Shown here piece by piece: positions 1 through 7,752 of a DNA stretch of 54,716 bases. Every line of letters starts with the position of its first letter. The first letter of the stretch is position 1. The translations under genes were made by a program, and so were the position numbers. The notes under the pieces are model-generated. The model made no database searches, was not told the origin of the DNA, and was given only the letters and a program-made list of their open reading frames with translations. The DNA is from Acidobacteriota bacterium (GTDB lineage Bacteria; Acidobacteriota; Vicinamibacteria; Vicinamibacterales; UBA2999): NCBI GenBank assembly GCA_013140775.1, contig JABFSA010000049.1, forward strand, positions 1-54,716, read 5' to 3'.

Positions 1-1071
1 AGAACCTGCTTGACACTGTCATCCGATCGCATTGGCGAGCTCGAAGCCGCATCGGCCCCACGCGCCATCCGATTCAAGGTTCCCGCCAGCACCACGAGCT
101 TTGACGATGCGGTGCACGGGCGGATCGCGTTCGACTCGACCAGCCTCGAAGACTTCGTCGTCGTTCGATCCGATGGGCATCCCACGTATCACCTCTCCGT
201 CGTTGTAGACGACGTGGATATGCGGATTACGCATGTGATTCGCGGCGACGACCATGTGTCGAACACGCCGAAGCACATCCTGCTGTTTCAGGCGCTCGGT
301 GCTGAACCGCCGGTCTTTGCGCATGTGCCGTTGATTCTTGGCGCAGACAAGAAGCGACTGAGCAAGCGGCACGGCGCGACGTCGGTCACCGAGTACGAGC
401 GCCAGGGCTACCTGCCGGAAGCCATGGTGAACTTTCTGGCGCTGCTCGGCTGGTCGCCTGGTGGTGATCGCGAGCTCATGACCGCTGCCGAACTCGTCGA
501 GGCGTTCGGGCTCGAGGGAATCAGCGGCGGCAACGCCGTGTTCAACACCGAGAAGCTCGATTGGATGAATGGTCAGTACATCGCGCAGCTGCCTGTCGAT
601 CGATTACTGGACATCGCACGCCCATTTCTTCTCAACGCCGGGCTGCTGGGAGCGACAGATCCACCGACCAGGGAGTGGCTCTTCCGTCTGCTCGAACTGT
701 TGCGACCGCGAGCGAAGCGCCTCACCGACTTCGAGGACATGGCGCGTCCGTTCCTTCACGACGTGGTGGACTACGAGCCTGAGGCTCTCGAGAAGCATCT
801 CTCGGCACCCGACGTCGGAGGGCATCTTTCGGCGCTCGCCGCCGCCCTACGGACCGTCGAGCCGTTCGACGAGGCGAATGTGGAGGCCACGGTGCGAGGA
901 ACCGCGACTGCCCGTGCCCTCAAGGCAGGAGCGCTGATCCACGCGACGCGGGTGGCGGTGACGGGCCGGACCACCAGTCCGGGGATTTTTGAGGTGCTCG
1001 CATTGCTCGGCCGCGAGCGCAGCATCGAGCGCCTCGACCGTTTGGTCGCCCACGTGGCCGCGCGAGTGTAG
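1..1071 (+). CDS. gltX: Glutamyl-tRNA synthetase, 3' part
   Basis: Cytosolic class I aminoacyl-tRNA synthetase that charges tRNA-Glu. The frame is open to the left edge of the window, so the N-terminal Rossmann half with the HIGH motif lies outside. What remains is the end of the catalytic domain (IRFKVP, the LSVVVDD and THVIRGDDH motifs, then ILGADKKRLSKRHG, the KMSKS-equivalent loop, at about 334-375) and the helical anticodon-binding domain with FNTEKLDWMNGQYI at about 541-580. The C-terminus ends naturally with TAG. It is followed after about 90 bp by tRNA-Gln on the same strand. The family call is secure. Whether the enzyme is discriminating, or also charges tRNA-Gln, cannot be read from this part. 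Confidence 0.95.
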   Translation, partial: RTCLTLSSDRIGELEAASAPRAIRFKVPASTTSFDDAVHGRIAFDSTSLEDFVVVRSDGHPTYHLSVVVDDVDMRITHVIRGDDHVSNTPKHILLFQALGAEPPVFAHVPLILGADKKRLSKRHGATSVTEYERQGYLPEAMVNFLALLGWSPGGDRELMTAAELVEAFGLEGISGGNAVFNTEKLDWMNGQYIAQLPVDRLLDIARPFLLNAGLLGATDPPTREWLFRLLELLRPRAKRLTDFEDMARPFLHDVVDYEPEALEKHLSAPDVGGHLSALAAALRTVEPFDEANVEATVRGTATARALKAGALIHATRVAVTGRTTSPGIFEVLALLGRERSIERLDRLVAHVAARV

Positions 1072-1097
1072 CCAGGACACCTCCCCACGGTGACGGT

Positions 1098-1127
1098 TTG
1101 CGCCTGGCGGCGGCTTCCCGATAGAAT
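1098..1127 (+). promoter_or_regulatory. Predicted promoter of tRNA-Gln
   Basis: TTGCGC at 1098-1103 and TAGAAT at 1122-1127 are separated by 18 bp, a sigma70-type arrangement. Transcription would start near 1134, about 30 bp before the mature tRNA. This is inferred from sequence only. Confidence 0.5.
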
Positions 1128-1162
1128 CTGAGTTTCCTGCCTCTGCGGTTTTCGTGACCTGT

Positions 1163-1236
1163 TGGGAGGTCGTTCAACGGTAGGACACCACGCTCTGGAC
1201 GTGGTTATCGGGGTTCGAATCCCTGCCTCCCAGCCA
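1163..1236 (+). tRNA. tRNA-Gln (anticodon CTG)
   Basis: The acceptor stem TGGGAGG (1163-1169) pairs with CCTCCCA (1226-1232), followed by discriminator G and an encoded CCA (1234-1236). The anticodon arm is CCACG-CTCTGGA-CGTGG, giving anticodon CTG, which reads CAG (Gln). The T arm carries the usual GTTCGAAT, and the U1-A72 first pair is typical of bacterial tRNA-Gln. Confidence 0.95.
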
Positions 1237-1270
1237 GCCTACGCTCGCCTGCGGCGAGCTTCGGCTAGGC
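1237..1270. repeat. Intergenic hairpin repeat after tRNA-Gln
   Basis: The sequence directly after the tRNA CCA folds as GCCTA (1237-1241) and GCTCGCC (1243-1249), loop TGC, GGCGAGC (1253-1259), then TAGGC (1266-1270). The inner 7-bp stem is perfect. A related inverted stretch, CTCGCGGAGCGAG, follows near 1345-1357. No T tract follows, so it looks more like a REP-type palindrome than a rho-independent terminator. The rest of 1271-1478 shows no gene. Confidence 0.5.
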
Positions 1271-1478
1271 AAGCGAGTCTAATTCCACCGAGCATCTGCT
1301 AGCCCGGCGAGTCTGTGACTGGCGAAGGCTGTCTCGACGTAGCTCGCGGAGCGAGCGAAGTCGGACCATTCTGCGATTCGAACCCCAAGATCCCGTTGCA
1401 GGAACTGCGCGTCCTGGCCCGCACACGCCGGTACTCCTTTGGTTTCTTCCCGGGCCTGGAAATTGCCGGATCGGCCGC

Positions 1479-1736
1479 ATGCACCGAACCGGCAAGCGAT
1501 TCGTCTATATCCTTCGCAGTGAGAGCAATCCGTCGAGTCATTACGTTGGGTTAACCAGTAACGTCGAAGAGCGCCTCGCATGGCATAACGCCGGGCCTAC
1601 CGGCTATACGATGCAGCATCGGCCCTGGCGTGTGGTCGTATCGATCGAACTCGCTGACGAATCGGCAGCCGCCCGCTTCGAACGGTACCTGAAATCCGGT
1701 TCGGGCCGCGCGTTCGCGAAGCGGCACTTCGCGTAG
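1479..1736 (+). CDS. GIY-YIG superfamily endonuclease domain protein
   Basis: An 85-residue protein consisting of one GIY-YIG domain. FVYILRS near residue 8 and HYVGLTSNVEERLAWHN at about 20-37 are the paired tyrosine strands and the following conserved region; the end (ARFERYLKSGSGRAFAKR) matches the typical small UPF0213/YhbQ-like proteins. Such proteins are single-domain putative nucleases whose cellular role is mostly unknown. There is no obvious Shine-Dalgarno sequence before the ATG at 1479. A 41-bp gap separates it from the following methyltransferase gene on the same strand. Confidence 0.85.
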   Translation: MHRTGKRFVYILRSESNPSSHYVGLTSNVEERLAWHNAGPTGYTMQHRPWRVVVSIELADESAAARFERYLKSGSGRAFAKRHFA

Positions 1737-1777
1737 AGCGATCGCTCGAAACGCGCTGTCCACGGTACTCTCACCAT

Positions 1778-2458
1778 ATGGGCTTTTCGCCAGCGTCGCG
1801 CAATCGACTGACCGATCATGACCTCGGCCGCTTTCCCGGTGCGACGCTCCTCGACCAGGTGGCACGAGAGGTCTGTCACGCTGGATGCCTGCCGCGCAAA
1901 GAGTTGTACGAGTCGTGGGAAACTGCCCGTCGCGTTCGGCGTCTCTTTCGTGGCGGTCGCATCGTCGATCTCGCCTCGGGCCATTGTCTGCTCGGTCAAT
2001 TGATGCTCATTCTCGATGACACGTCTCCCCAGGCGGTGGCCGTTGACACGGTCGTGCCGCCGTCGGCCGCCACCTTGCACCGGGCGCTCGCGGAGCGATG
2101 GCCACGGCTGACCGGACGGGTTGAGTTCATCCAAGGTCCCCTGGATGCGGTCGTCATTCGGCCGACAGACATCGTCATGTCCATCCATGCGTGCGGCCCA
2201 CTCACGGATTCGGTCATCGAGCGGGCGGTCGCGGCGCGGGCACGCGTCGCCGTCCTGCCTTGTTGTCACGACGTCGATCGGTCTGATTCGGGCGGACTCT
2301 CGGGTTGGATGAACGATGCGCTCGCCATCGACGTCATGCGAGCGCGCCGGCTGGCGAGTGCAGGCTATCGCATCTGGACGCAGGTCATCCCCGGCGAGAT
2401 CACGCCGAAGAATCGGCTACTGATCGGCACACCACACGAAGTCCCGGGCGGTTCGTAG
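1778..2458 (+). CDS. SAM-dependent methyltransferase, Methyltransf_32-like
   Basis: A 226-residue cytosolic protein. The SAM-binding motif I is IVDLASGHCLLGQ (about residues 61-73). SIHACGPLTD and VAVLPCCHD near residues 134-160 are the HACG and PCCH signatures of the Methyltransf_32 / TRM13-METTL25-like group. No target-recognition domain is visible, so the substrate (RNA, protein or small molecule) cannot be assigned. The stop codon TAG (2456-2458) directly abuts the ATG of yaeQ at 2459, which implies one transcript with coupled translation. Confidence 0.75.
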   Translation: MGFSPASRNRLTDHDLGRFPGATLLDQVAREVCHAGCLPRKELYESWETARRVRRLFRGGRIVDLASGHCLLGQLMLILDDTSPQAVAVDTVVPPSAATLHRALAERWPRLTGRVEFIQGPLDAVVIRPTDIVMSIHACGPLTDSVIERAVAARARVAVLPCCHDVDRSDSGGLSGWMNDALAIDVMRARRLASAGYRIWTQVIPGEITPKNRLLIGTPHEVPGGS

Positions 2459-3031
2459 ATGGCACTCCAGGCCACCATCTACAACTTCGACATTGAGCTC
2501 GCCGACAACGATCGCAGGGTGTACGAGTCTCTCGAGCTGCGCCTCGCTCGTCACCCATCCGAGTCCGACGAGTATCTGATTGCGCGCCTCCTGGCGTACC
2601 TGCTCGAGTTCAGGGACGGGATCGCATTCTCTCGCGGAGTGTCGGAGCCCGACGAGCCGGCCATCGCGGTTCGCGATCCGACCGGCGCGATCACGACATG
2701 GATCGATATCGGGACACCGGATGCTCGCCGGCTGCACAAGGCGTCGAAAGCCGCACGACGCGTCGTCGTCTACGTTCATAAGGATCCCCGGCAACTCCTG
2801 AACCAGCTCGCGGGCGAAAGGATCCACCGGGCAGAAGCGCTGGAACTCTATTCAATCGATCGTGAACTGATCGCGGCGCTCGTCAGGCGACTTGAACGCC
2901 GCGTCGCTTTCAGTATGTCGGTTGCGGATGGCGAGCTGTACGTCTCGATCGCGACAGAGAACCTCACCGGTCACGTCGTGCGACTTAAGCTCGAATCGAT
3001 CAATAGCGAAGTCGGCAGGCTGGCGCGTTGA
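2459..3031 (+). CDS. yaeQ: YaeQ family protein
   Basis: A 190-residue protein close to the usual YaeQ length (about 180). It starts MALQATIYNFDIELADNDR and carries LARHPSESDEYLIARLLAYLLEF and WIDIGTPDARRLHKASKAARRVVVY-type blocks, which are diagnostic for the family. YaeQ has a PD-(D/E)XK nuclease-like fold. It was first noticed as a suppressor of rfaH loss in Salmonella, but its biochemical role is not settled. It starts immediately after the methyltransferase stop codon. The next gene converges from the other strand after 76 bp. Confidence 0.9.
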   Translation: MALQATIYNFDIELADNDRRVYESLELRLARHPSESDEYLIARLLAYLLEFRDGIAFSRGVSEPDEPAIAVRDPTGAITTWIDIGTPDARRLHKASKAARRVVVYVHKDPRQLLNQLAGERIHRAEALELYSIDRELIAALVRRLERRVAFSMSVADGELYVSIATENLTGHVVRLKLESINSEVGRLAR

Positions 3032-3107
3032 CCGGCTGCTGGCGCCAGGCACCTCGTCGCTCGCCCTTGTGACTTCACCAGTCCGACGTCACGCGCGAGG
3101 AGCGGTT

Positions 3108-3518
3108 CTATCGGGGACTGCGAGGACGAGAGGCGCTTGAGGCGAAAGCCCGCAGCAGCAGCGGCTCGAGGTCGTGAAGTTCGAAGGGTTTGTGCATCAC
3201 CTGGTACGCCCCCAAGTCGAGCGCGCCTTTCGTGACCTCGGGTGTGCCATGGGCGGTCATCAGAATCACTCCGCTGCCTGGCGACAGGCGCCGTATGGCC
3301 GCCAGCAGGGTCAGGTCATTGGAATCGGGAAGCCGGTAGTCGAGCATCACCACGTCAACCGCCTCAGCAGAGTTCGTCAACGCTCGAACCGCTGCGGCCG
3401 CGTCTTCCGCTTCGATCACGGTGTGCCCGGCGTGACCGAGGGTCTCAGCGATCGACCACCGAATGAGCAACTCGTCCTCGACCACGAGCACGCGCAAACG
3501 AGGAGAAATTCCTGCCAT
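3108..3518 (-). CDS. Single-domain response regulator (receiver only)
   Basis: A 136-residue CheY-like receiver with no output domain. The acidic pair is in VVEDE (residues 12-16), the phosphoacceptor Asp is about residue 60 in VVMLDYRLPD, the switch Thr is in LMTAHG, and the conserved Lys is in VMHKPF. It lies 121 bp downstream of the histidine kinase gene on the same strand and is its probable phosphorylation partner. A receiver alone must act by protein-protein contact or as a phosphorelay intermediate. The C-terminal tail is short and rich in Ser and Arg. Confidence 0.9.
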   Translation of the reverse strand: MAGISPRLRVLVVEDELLIRWSIAETLGHAGHTVIEAEDAAAAVRALTNSAEAVDVVMLDYRLPDSNDLTLLAAIRRLSPGSGVILMTAHGTPEVTKGALDLGAYQVMHKPFELHDLEPLLLRAFASSASRPRSPR

Positions 3519-3639
3519 AAGGGAAAACCACGCACACTTGCTCGGGGGACCGCGAAGAAACCTCAGTCTTCCTTTGCGGAAGCCACGGACAGATGACCAA
3601 CGACCCTCACGTCTTCAAGAACGGGTCCAGCCGGGACAG

Positions 3640-4860
3640 CTACAGGGCTACGGCCAGGCGTTCGCCAGGCAGTTGAACGGTCACGACGGTTCCACCAGCC
3701 GATGGGCACGCGACGCTGATCGTGCCCTGGTGCGCCTCGATGAGGCGCCTGACAGTGGGCAATCCCAGACCCGATCCGCGCACTTTGGTCGTGAAAAACG
3801 GCGTGAAGATCTTCTCCAGCACGTCGGCTGGAATGCCAGGTCCCTCGTCGGTGAACGCAATCTGACACATCTCCGCGATTGAGGCGACTGACACGTGGAT
3901 CGTTCCTCGTCCCTTCATCGCGTGGCCCGCATTGACCAGGAGATTGACGAACACAATCTTGAGGAGCTCGGCGTCTCCGAGCGCGCGCGCCGGTCCTCCA
4001 CCAACCCTGACCTCCACCTGTTCGAACGCCGGATCGCCACGCAGCAGGTTCGCCGTAGCCATCACCAACGTACCCACGTCAACGAGTGCCAGCTTCGGCT
4101 GCGGCGGACGGGCGAACAACAGCAGATCCTTCATCAACTCATTGAGTGTGTCGATCCGCGCCACGATCTCCGTGACAATTCGGGCATCCTTGCCGTCTTT
4201 CGGCAGGCGCGTGCCAATGATCTGAATCGCGCCACGCACGCCGGCCAGCGGGTTCTTCACTTCGTGGGCGATCACAGCGGCCATCTCCCCGAGTTTCGCC
4301 AGCGACGTCTGTTCTCGCAGTTGCTTCTCGATCCGGACACGCGCGCTCAGATCGTGCAGAATCCCCGTGAATCGTTGTTCTCCGCCCACCGTCATTTTCC
4401 CGACCGACAAATGCAGCGGAAACGTCGTGCCGTCGCGACGCAGACCTGTGACCTCGCGGCCAGGCCCGACGATCTTCCGAACGCCGGTCACGAGATCGCG
4501 TGCCAGAGACGTGTCGTGCTCTTCGTTGTAGAGCGACGGCATCAACATGTTGACGTTGCGGCCGACGACCTCGTGCACCTCGTAGCCGAACAGTCGGACC
4601 GCTGCCGGATTGAATGCTTCGATACCGCCGTGCGCATCGAGCACGACGATGCCGTCCACGGCGCAATCGATGATCGATCGCAAACGCGCATTCGAGTCAC
4701 GGAGATCGGCTGCACTCGCGTCCACCTGTGCTTCCAGGCTCTCGTTCGCGTGACGCAGCGTGTCGGCTCCCTGCCGTTGGCGACGGGTGTTGCGGGCGCT
4801 GAGCCAGACGATCCAGGCAAGGAATCCGGAGGCTGCCACCGCGAGGATGAAAGAGGCCAC
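3640..4860 (-). CDS. PAS-domain sensor histidine kinase (FixL/NtrB-like)
   Basis: A 406-residue membrane-anchored kinase. One transmembrane helix lies at about residues 3-21, followed by a short coiled coil (25-60), a PAS domain (about 58-170, with DGIVVLDAHGGIEAFNPAAVRLFGY), a HisKA domain with phospho-acceptor His at about 199 (IAHEVKNPL), and a HATPase domain with the N box (FVNLLVNAGHAM), G1 (DEGPGIP) and G2 (GSGLGLPTV). No heme-binding His-rich PAS feature stands out, so the signal is unknown. The start is GTG with no clear Shine-Dalgarno sequence. The partner is probably the receiver protein encoded just downstream. Confidence 0.92.
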   Translation of the reverse strand: MASFILAVAASGFLAWIVWLSARNTRRQRQGADTLRHANESLEAQVDASAADLRDSNARLRSIIDCAVDGIVVLDAHGGIEAFNPAAVRLFGYEVHEVVGRNVNMLMPSLYNEEHDTSLARDLVTGVRKIVGPGREVTGLRRDGTTFPLHLSVGKMTVGGEQRFTGILHDLSARVRIEKQLREQTSLAKLGEMAAVIAHEVKNPLAGVRGAIQIIGTRLPKDGKDARIVTEIVARIDTLNELMKDLLLFARPPQPKLALVDVGTLVMATANLLRGDPAFEQVEVRVGGGPARALGDAELLKIVFVNLLVNAGHAMKGRGTIHVSVASIAEMCQIAFTDEGPGIPADVLEKIFTPFFTTKVRGSGLGLPTVRRLIEAHQGTISVACPSAGGTVVTVQLPGERLAVAL

Positions 4861-5000
4861 GTTCAGTAGCCTAGAAGAATGCGCGGCACGTTACAGAGTC
4901 CGCTGTCTCCTTTTGCACATCGGGCGGCGGCCCAAGCGCCTCCTCATCCACGAAGTTGCTGAAGGTGACCACGCCCGTGGAGGCGCAGGAAGACTTGCTG

Positions 5001-5483
5001 CTACTCCAGCTCGCGTGTCATTTCGATCATGGTTCGCCGGAATCCCATTCTCTCGAAGAACCGCTGGGCAGACTCGTTGCGTTGCGCTGTCGAGAGGACG
5101 ACGCGAGGGGCACGAGACGAAGCGAAGGCCGCGAGTATGGCCTCGAGCAAAGCCCTGCCCACACCGCGATCTCGATACTCGGCGTCAACGATCAGGTCGT
5201 GAAGAACCGCAGCCGGTCCCCGGAGCGCCATGAAGTCGATGCCTTCGATCGTCCCGTATGCGTAGCCGACCACACGTCCGTCCTGCTCTGCCACGAGCAG
5301 AGAGGCATCCGGATCCTCGAGCTGGCTGCGAAGAAACGCCGCGTAACCAGCCGGCGTTTCCGGCGTCGCGGCGAAAAAGCGATGTGCGTCGAACTCGTAG
5401 TGCTCCTGCACAAGGAGCGCACCGAGCCGGCCGAGACTTTCAAGATCGGCCACCGTCGCGCGCCGGATCAGTGGAGAGATCAC
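5001..5483 (-). CDS. GNAT family N-acetyltransferase
   Basis: A 160-residue acetyl-CoA-dependent acyltransferase. The core is visible as IRRATVADL at the start, VVGYAYGTIEG (strand beta4), LHDLIVDAEYRDRGVGRALLEA (motif A, the acetyl-CoA pyrophosphate loop with R-x-x-G-x-G/A) and the C-terminal STAQRNESAQRFFERMGF (motif B). The substrate cannot be predicted. The GTG start overlaps the TAG stop of the upstream alpha/beta hydrolase by one base (TAGTG at 5481-5485), implying translational coupling. The 140 bp between this gene's stop and the kinase start contain nothing recognisable. Confidence 0.88.
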   Translation of the reverse strand: MISPLIRRATVADLESLGRLGALLVQEHYEFDAHRFFAATPETPAGYAAFLRSQLEDPDASLLVAEQDGRVVGYAYGTIEGIDFMALRGPAAVLHDLIVDAEYRDRGVGRALLEAILAAFASSRAPRVVLSTAQRNESAQRFFERMGFRRTMIEMTRELE

Positions 5484-6307
5484 TAGCTCTTTGCGAACGC
5501 GAGCAGATCCGCGTTCAGCTGTTCCTTGTGCGTGTCGGTGATGCCATGCGGCGCGCCAGGGTACACCTTCAAAGTGGCATTCCCGATGAGCCGTGCCGAA
5601 GACCGGCCTGCCGCATCGATCGGCACGATCTGGTCGTCGTCGCCATGGATGACGAGGGTTGGCCTGTCGAACTTCTTGAGGTCGGCGGTGAAGTCGGTCT
5701 CGGAGAAGGCCTTGATGCAATCCAGCGTGTTCTTGTGACCGCCCTGCATGCCCTGGAGCCAGAACGAGTCGATCATCCCCTGCGAGACAACAGCGCCAGG
5801 CCTGTTGAAGCCGAAGAAGGGACCGCTCGCCAGATCCTTGTAGAGCTTCGAACGATCGGCAATTGATGCGGCGCGCAAGCCGTCGAAGACGTCGATGGGC
5901 AGTCCGCCCGGATTGGCCGCGGTCTTGACCATCAGCGGCGGTACGGCCGAAACGAGAGCGGCCTTGGCGACGCGTGCGGTGCCATGGCGACCGATGTACC
6001 GCGCAACTTCCCCGCCTCCTGTCGAGAAGCCCACGAGAAAGGCGTTCGTCAGGTTGAGTGTGTCGATGACAGTCGCAAGGTCGTCCGCGTACGTATCCAT
6101 CTCGTTGCCCGTCCAGGGCTGACTCGAGCGGCCGTGACCGCGACGATCGTGAGCGATGCAACGGAAGCCGTGCGAGGCCAGGAACAGCATCTGGGCTTCC
6201 CAGCTGTCGGCACTCAACGGCCATCCATGACTGAAGACGATGGGTGAGCCTGAGCCCCAGTCCTTGTAGTAAATCTGTGTGCCGTCGCGCGTGATGAGTG
6301 TCGGCAT
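5483..6307 (-). CDS. Alpha/beta hydrolase, non-heme chloroperoxidase/arylesterase type
   Basis: A 274-residue cytosolic alpha/beta hydrolase of the cofactor-free haloperoxidase/arylesterase group. The oxyanion HG motif is in [13 protein letters not shown]. The nucleophile Ser is about residue 95 in VGFSTGGGE, the catalytic Asp about 225 in HGDDDQIVP, and His about 254 in YPGAPHGI. The triad is complete. In this group the haloperoxidase activity is usually secondary to perhydrolysis or esterase activity. The gene is first of a two-gene unit with the GNAT gene and lies 29 bp downstream of the VOC gene on the same strand, so all three may be cotranscribed. Confidence 0.9.
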   Translation of the reverse strand: MPTLITRDGTQIYYKDWGSGSPIVFSHGWPLSADSWEAQMLFLASHGFRCIAHDRRGHGRSSQPWTGNEMDTYADDLATVIDTLNLTNAFLVGFSTGGGEVARYIGRHGTARVAKAALVSAVPPLMVKTAANPGGLPIDVFDGLRAASIADRSKLYKDLASGPFFGFNRPGAVVSQGMIDSFWLQGMQGGHKNTLDCIKAFSETDFTADLKKFDRPTLVIHGDDDQIVPIDAAGRSSARLIGNATLKVYPGAPHGITDTHKEQLNADLLAFAKS

Positions 6308-6336
6308 TTCTCTTCTCCTTGTGCCCGTGTCCCGTC

Positions 6337-6816
6337 TCAGCCGCGCCGCGCGGCCTCGATTGTCGCGATGTCGATCTTCTTCATCGGCATCATCGCTTCA
6401 AACGCGCGCTTCGCTTCGGCGCCGCCGGCGGCCATCGCCTCGGTCAATGCCCGCGGCGTGATCTGCCACGAAAGGCCCCACCGATCCTTGCACCAGCCGC
6501 ACTGACTTTCCTGGCCGCCGTTGCCGACGATTGCATTCCAGTAGCGGTCTGTCTCCTCCTGGTCTTCCGTCGAGATCTGAAAAGAGAACGCCTCACTCTG
6601 CTTGAACTGCGGGCCCCCATTGAGACCGATGCACGGAATGCCGAAAACCGTGAACTGGACGGTGAGCACGTCGCCCTTCTTGCCACCGCCAGGGTAATCA
6701 GAGGGGGCCTTGTGTACTGCGATCACCTCGCTGTCGGGAAACGTGGCGGCATAAAACTCCGCTGCGGCATGCGCGTCCTTGTCGTACCAGAGGCAGATCG
6801 TGTTCTTTGGTTTCAT
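6337..6816 (-). CDS. VOC family protein (PhnB/3-demethylubiquinone methyltransferase-like)
   Basis: A 159-residue protein of the vicinal-oxygen-chelate superfamily, PhnB-like branch. Diagnostic blocks are [20 protein letters not shown] near the start, [20 protein letters not shown] in the middle and [16 protein letters not shown] near residues 106-121. Proteins of this branch are widespread and mostly uncharacterised despite the methyltransferase label. The ATG at 6814-6816 is preceded by GGAG. Much longer in-frame extensions upstream are antisense to other genes and were not used. The upstream region faces the divergent secreted-protein gene at 6967. Confidence 0.85.
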   Translation of the reverse strand: MKPKNTICLWYDKDAHAAAEFYAATFPDSEVIAVHKAPSDYPGGGKKGDVLTVQFTVFGIPCIGLNGGPQFKQSEAFSFQISTEDQEETDRYWNAIVGNGGQESQCGWCKDRWGLSWQITPRALTEAMAAGGAEAKRAFEAMMPMKKIDIATIEAARRG

Positions 6817-6926
6817 CCTGGGGTGCTCCTTGGTGTGCGGTAAATGATTCTGACTCATGGACGAAGCATGCAAGATGACGTCCGGTAGGACCCCGCAGGC
6901 AACCTGCAGGGCGGCGCCTTCATCAA

Positions 6927-6936
6927 GTAGACTACG
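6927..6936 (+). promoter_or_regulatory. GTAGACTACG motif (copy 1)
   Basis: A 10-bp sequence found identically in front of two other exported-protein genes in the window. It contains TAGACT, a plausible -10 hexamer, and its core GTAGACTAC is a 4-1-4 palindrome. It ends 30 bp before the chosen ATG at 6967. No good -35 is visible. Confidence 0.4.
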
Positions 6937-6966
6937 GCGCGTATCGCCAGCCCGGAGGGAATGGAT

Positions 6967-7737
6967 ATGCGCCGCTACTCGTTCATCTGTGTCGTGTCTT
7001 CGCTGCTTGCATCCGGTGCCCTCGCTCCGCTGCACGCGCAGGCCCCGCCCGCCGGCGTTCCCGACCTGTCGGGCGCCTGGCGTGGTCAGCCGCTGATGAG
7101 TGTCAGCACGGTCGATAGCGGCGGGAAGATGCGCGGCACGGAACCTGACATCCCCTACCAGGAATCGGCGCGCCAGAAGATGCTCGCCGAGATCCCGCCG
7201 ACCGGTCCCTTCGGTGAGCCCGACAAGACCACGGATCCCTGGATTCGCTACTGTGAGCCGAACGGCCCCATTCGCATCTACGCCCATCCCGGACGCACCT
7301 CGTTCGTCCAGCTTCCCGATCGCGTGTTGATTCTTCACGAAGTGATGCAGCAGTTCCGGATCGTGCGCCTGAACAGCAAACATCCGGCGATCGAAGACAT
7401 CGATCCCTCTCCGTGGGGCGACTCGATCGGATGGTATGAGAACGGCGCGCTTGTCGTGGACAGCATCGGCTTCAACGGGCGGGCCTGGCTGGATCAGCAA
7501 GGCAAGCCGACAACCGAAAGGCTGCACGTCACGGAGCGGTTCAGGCGAATCGACGCGGACACACTCGGGTGGGACGTAGTCATCGACGACCCCGGCGCCT
7601 ACACGAAGCCGTTCGAACTGAAGCGGCGCTTCCAGCGCTCCAACGTGCCCTTCATGCAGAGCCCGTGGAACTGCTCGGTGCGCGACAACCTGTACTTCAC
7701 CGAGACGTTGCTGGAGAGTGCGGCAACTCCAAAGTAG
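6967..7737 (+). CDS. Secreted protein of unknown function, WGDSIGWYEN family
   Basis: A 256-residue exported protein. The ATG at 6967 is preferred over the one at 6961, because GGAGG at 6954-6958 is then 8 bp upstream and the signal peptide begins MRRYSF. The peptide cleaves after LHAQA. The mature part starts VPDLSGAWRG and carries DKTTDPWIRYCEPNGP, RIVRLNSKHP, WGDSIGWYENGALVVDSIGFN, VIDDPGAYTKPF and SPWNCSVRDN. The same motif order occurs in the proteins encoded at 22359-23222 and, more diverged, 34399-35211. Families of this type are abundant in Acidobacteria and Sphingomonads. I know of no assigned function. The next gene follows after 15 bp. Confidence 0.85.
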   Translation: MRRYSFICVVSSLLASGALAPLHAQAPPAGVPDLSGAWRGQPLMSVSTVDSGGKMRGTEPDIPYQESARQKMLAEIPPTGPFGEPDKTTDPWIRYCEPNGPIRIYAHPGRTSFVQLPDRVLILHEVMQQFRIVRLNSKHPAIEDIDPSPWGDSIGWYENGALVVDSIGFNGRAWLDQQGKPTTERLHVTERFRRIDADTLGWDVVIDDPGAYTKPFELKRRFQRSNVPFMQSPWNCSVRDNLYFTETLLESAATPK

Positions 7738-7752
7738 ACGGCCGACCGAGTC

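Noticed and set aside
5484..6224. Long reading frame running upstream from the GNAT gene, antisense-free but in another frame of the hydrolase
   Set aside because: It only extends the GNAT frame through the alpha/beta hydrolase gene; the hydrolase frame has complete motifs, and the GNAT starts at the GTG at 5483.
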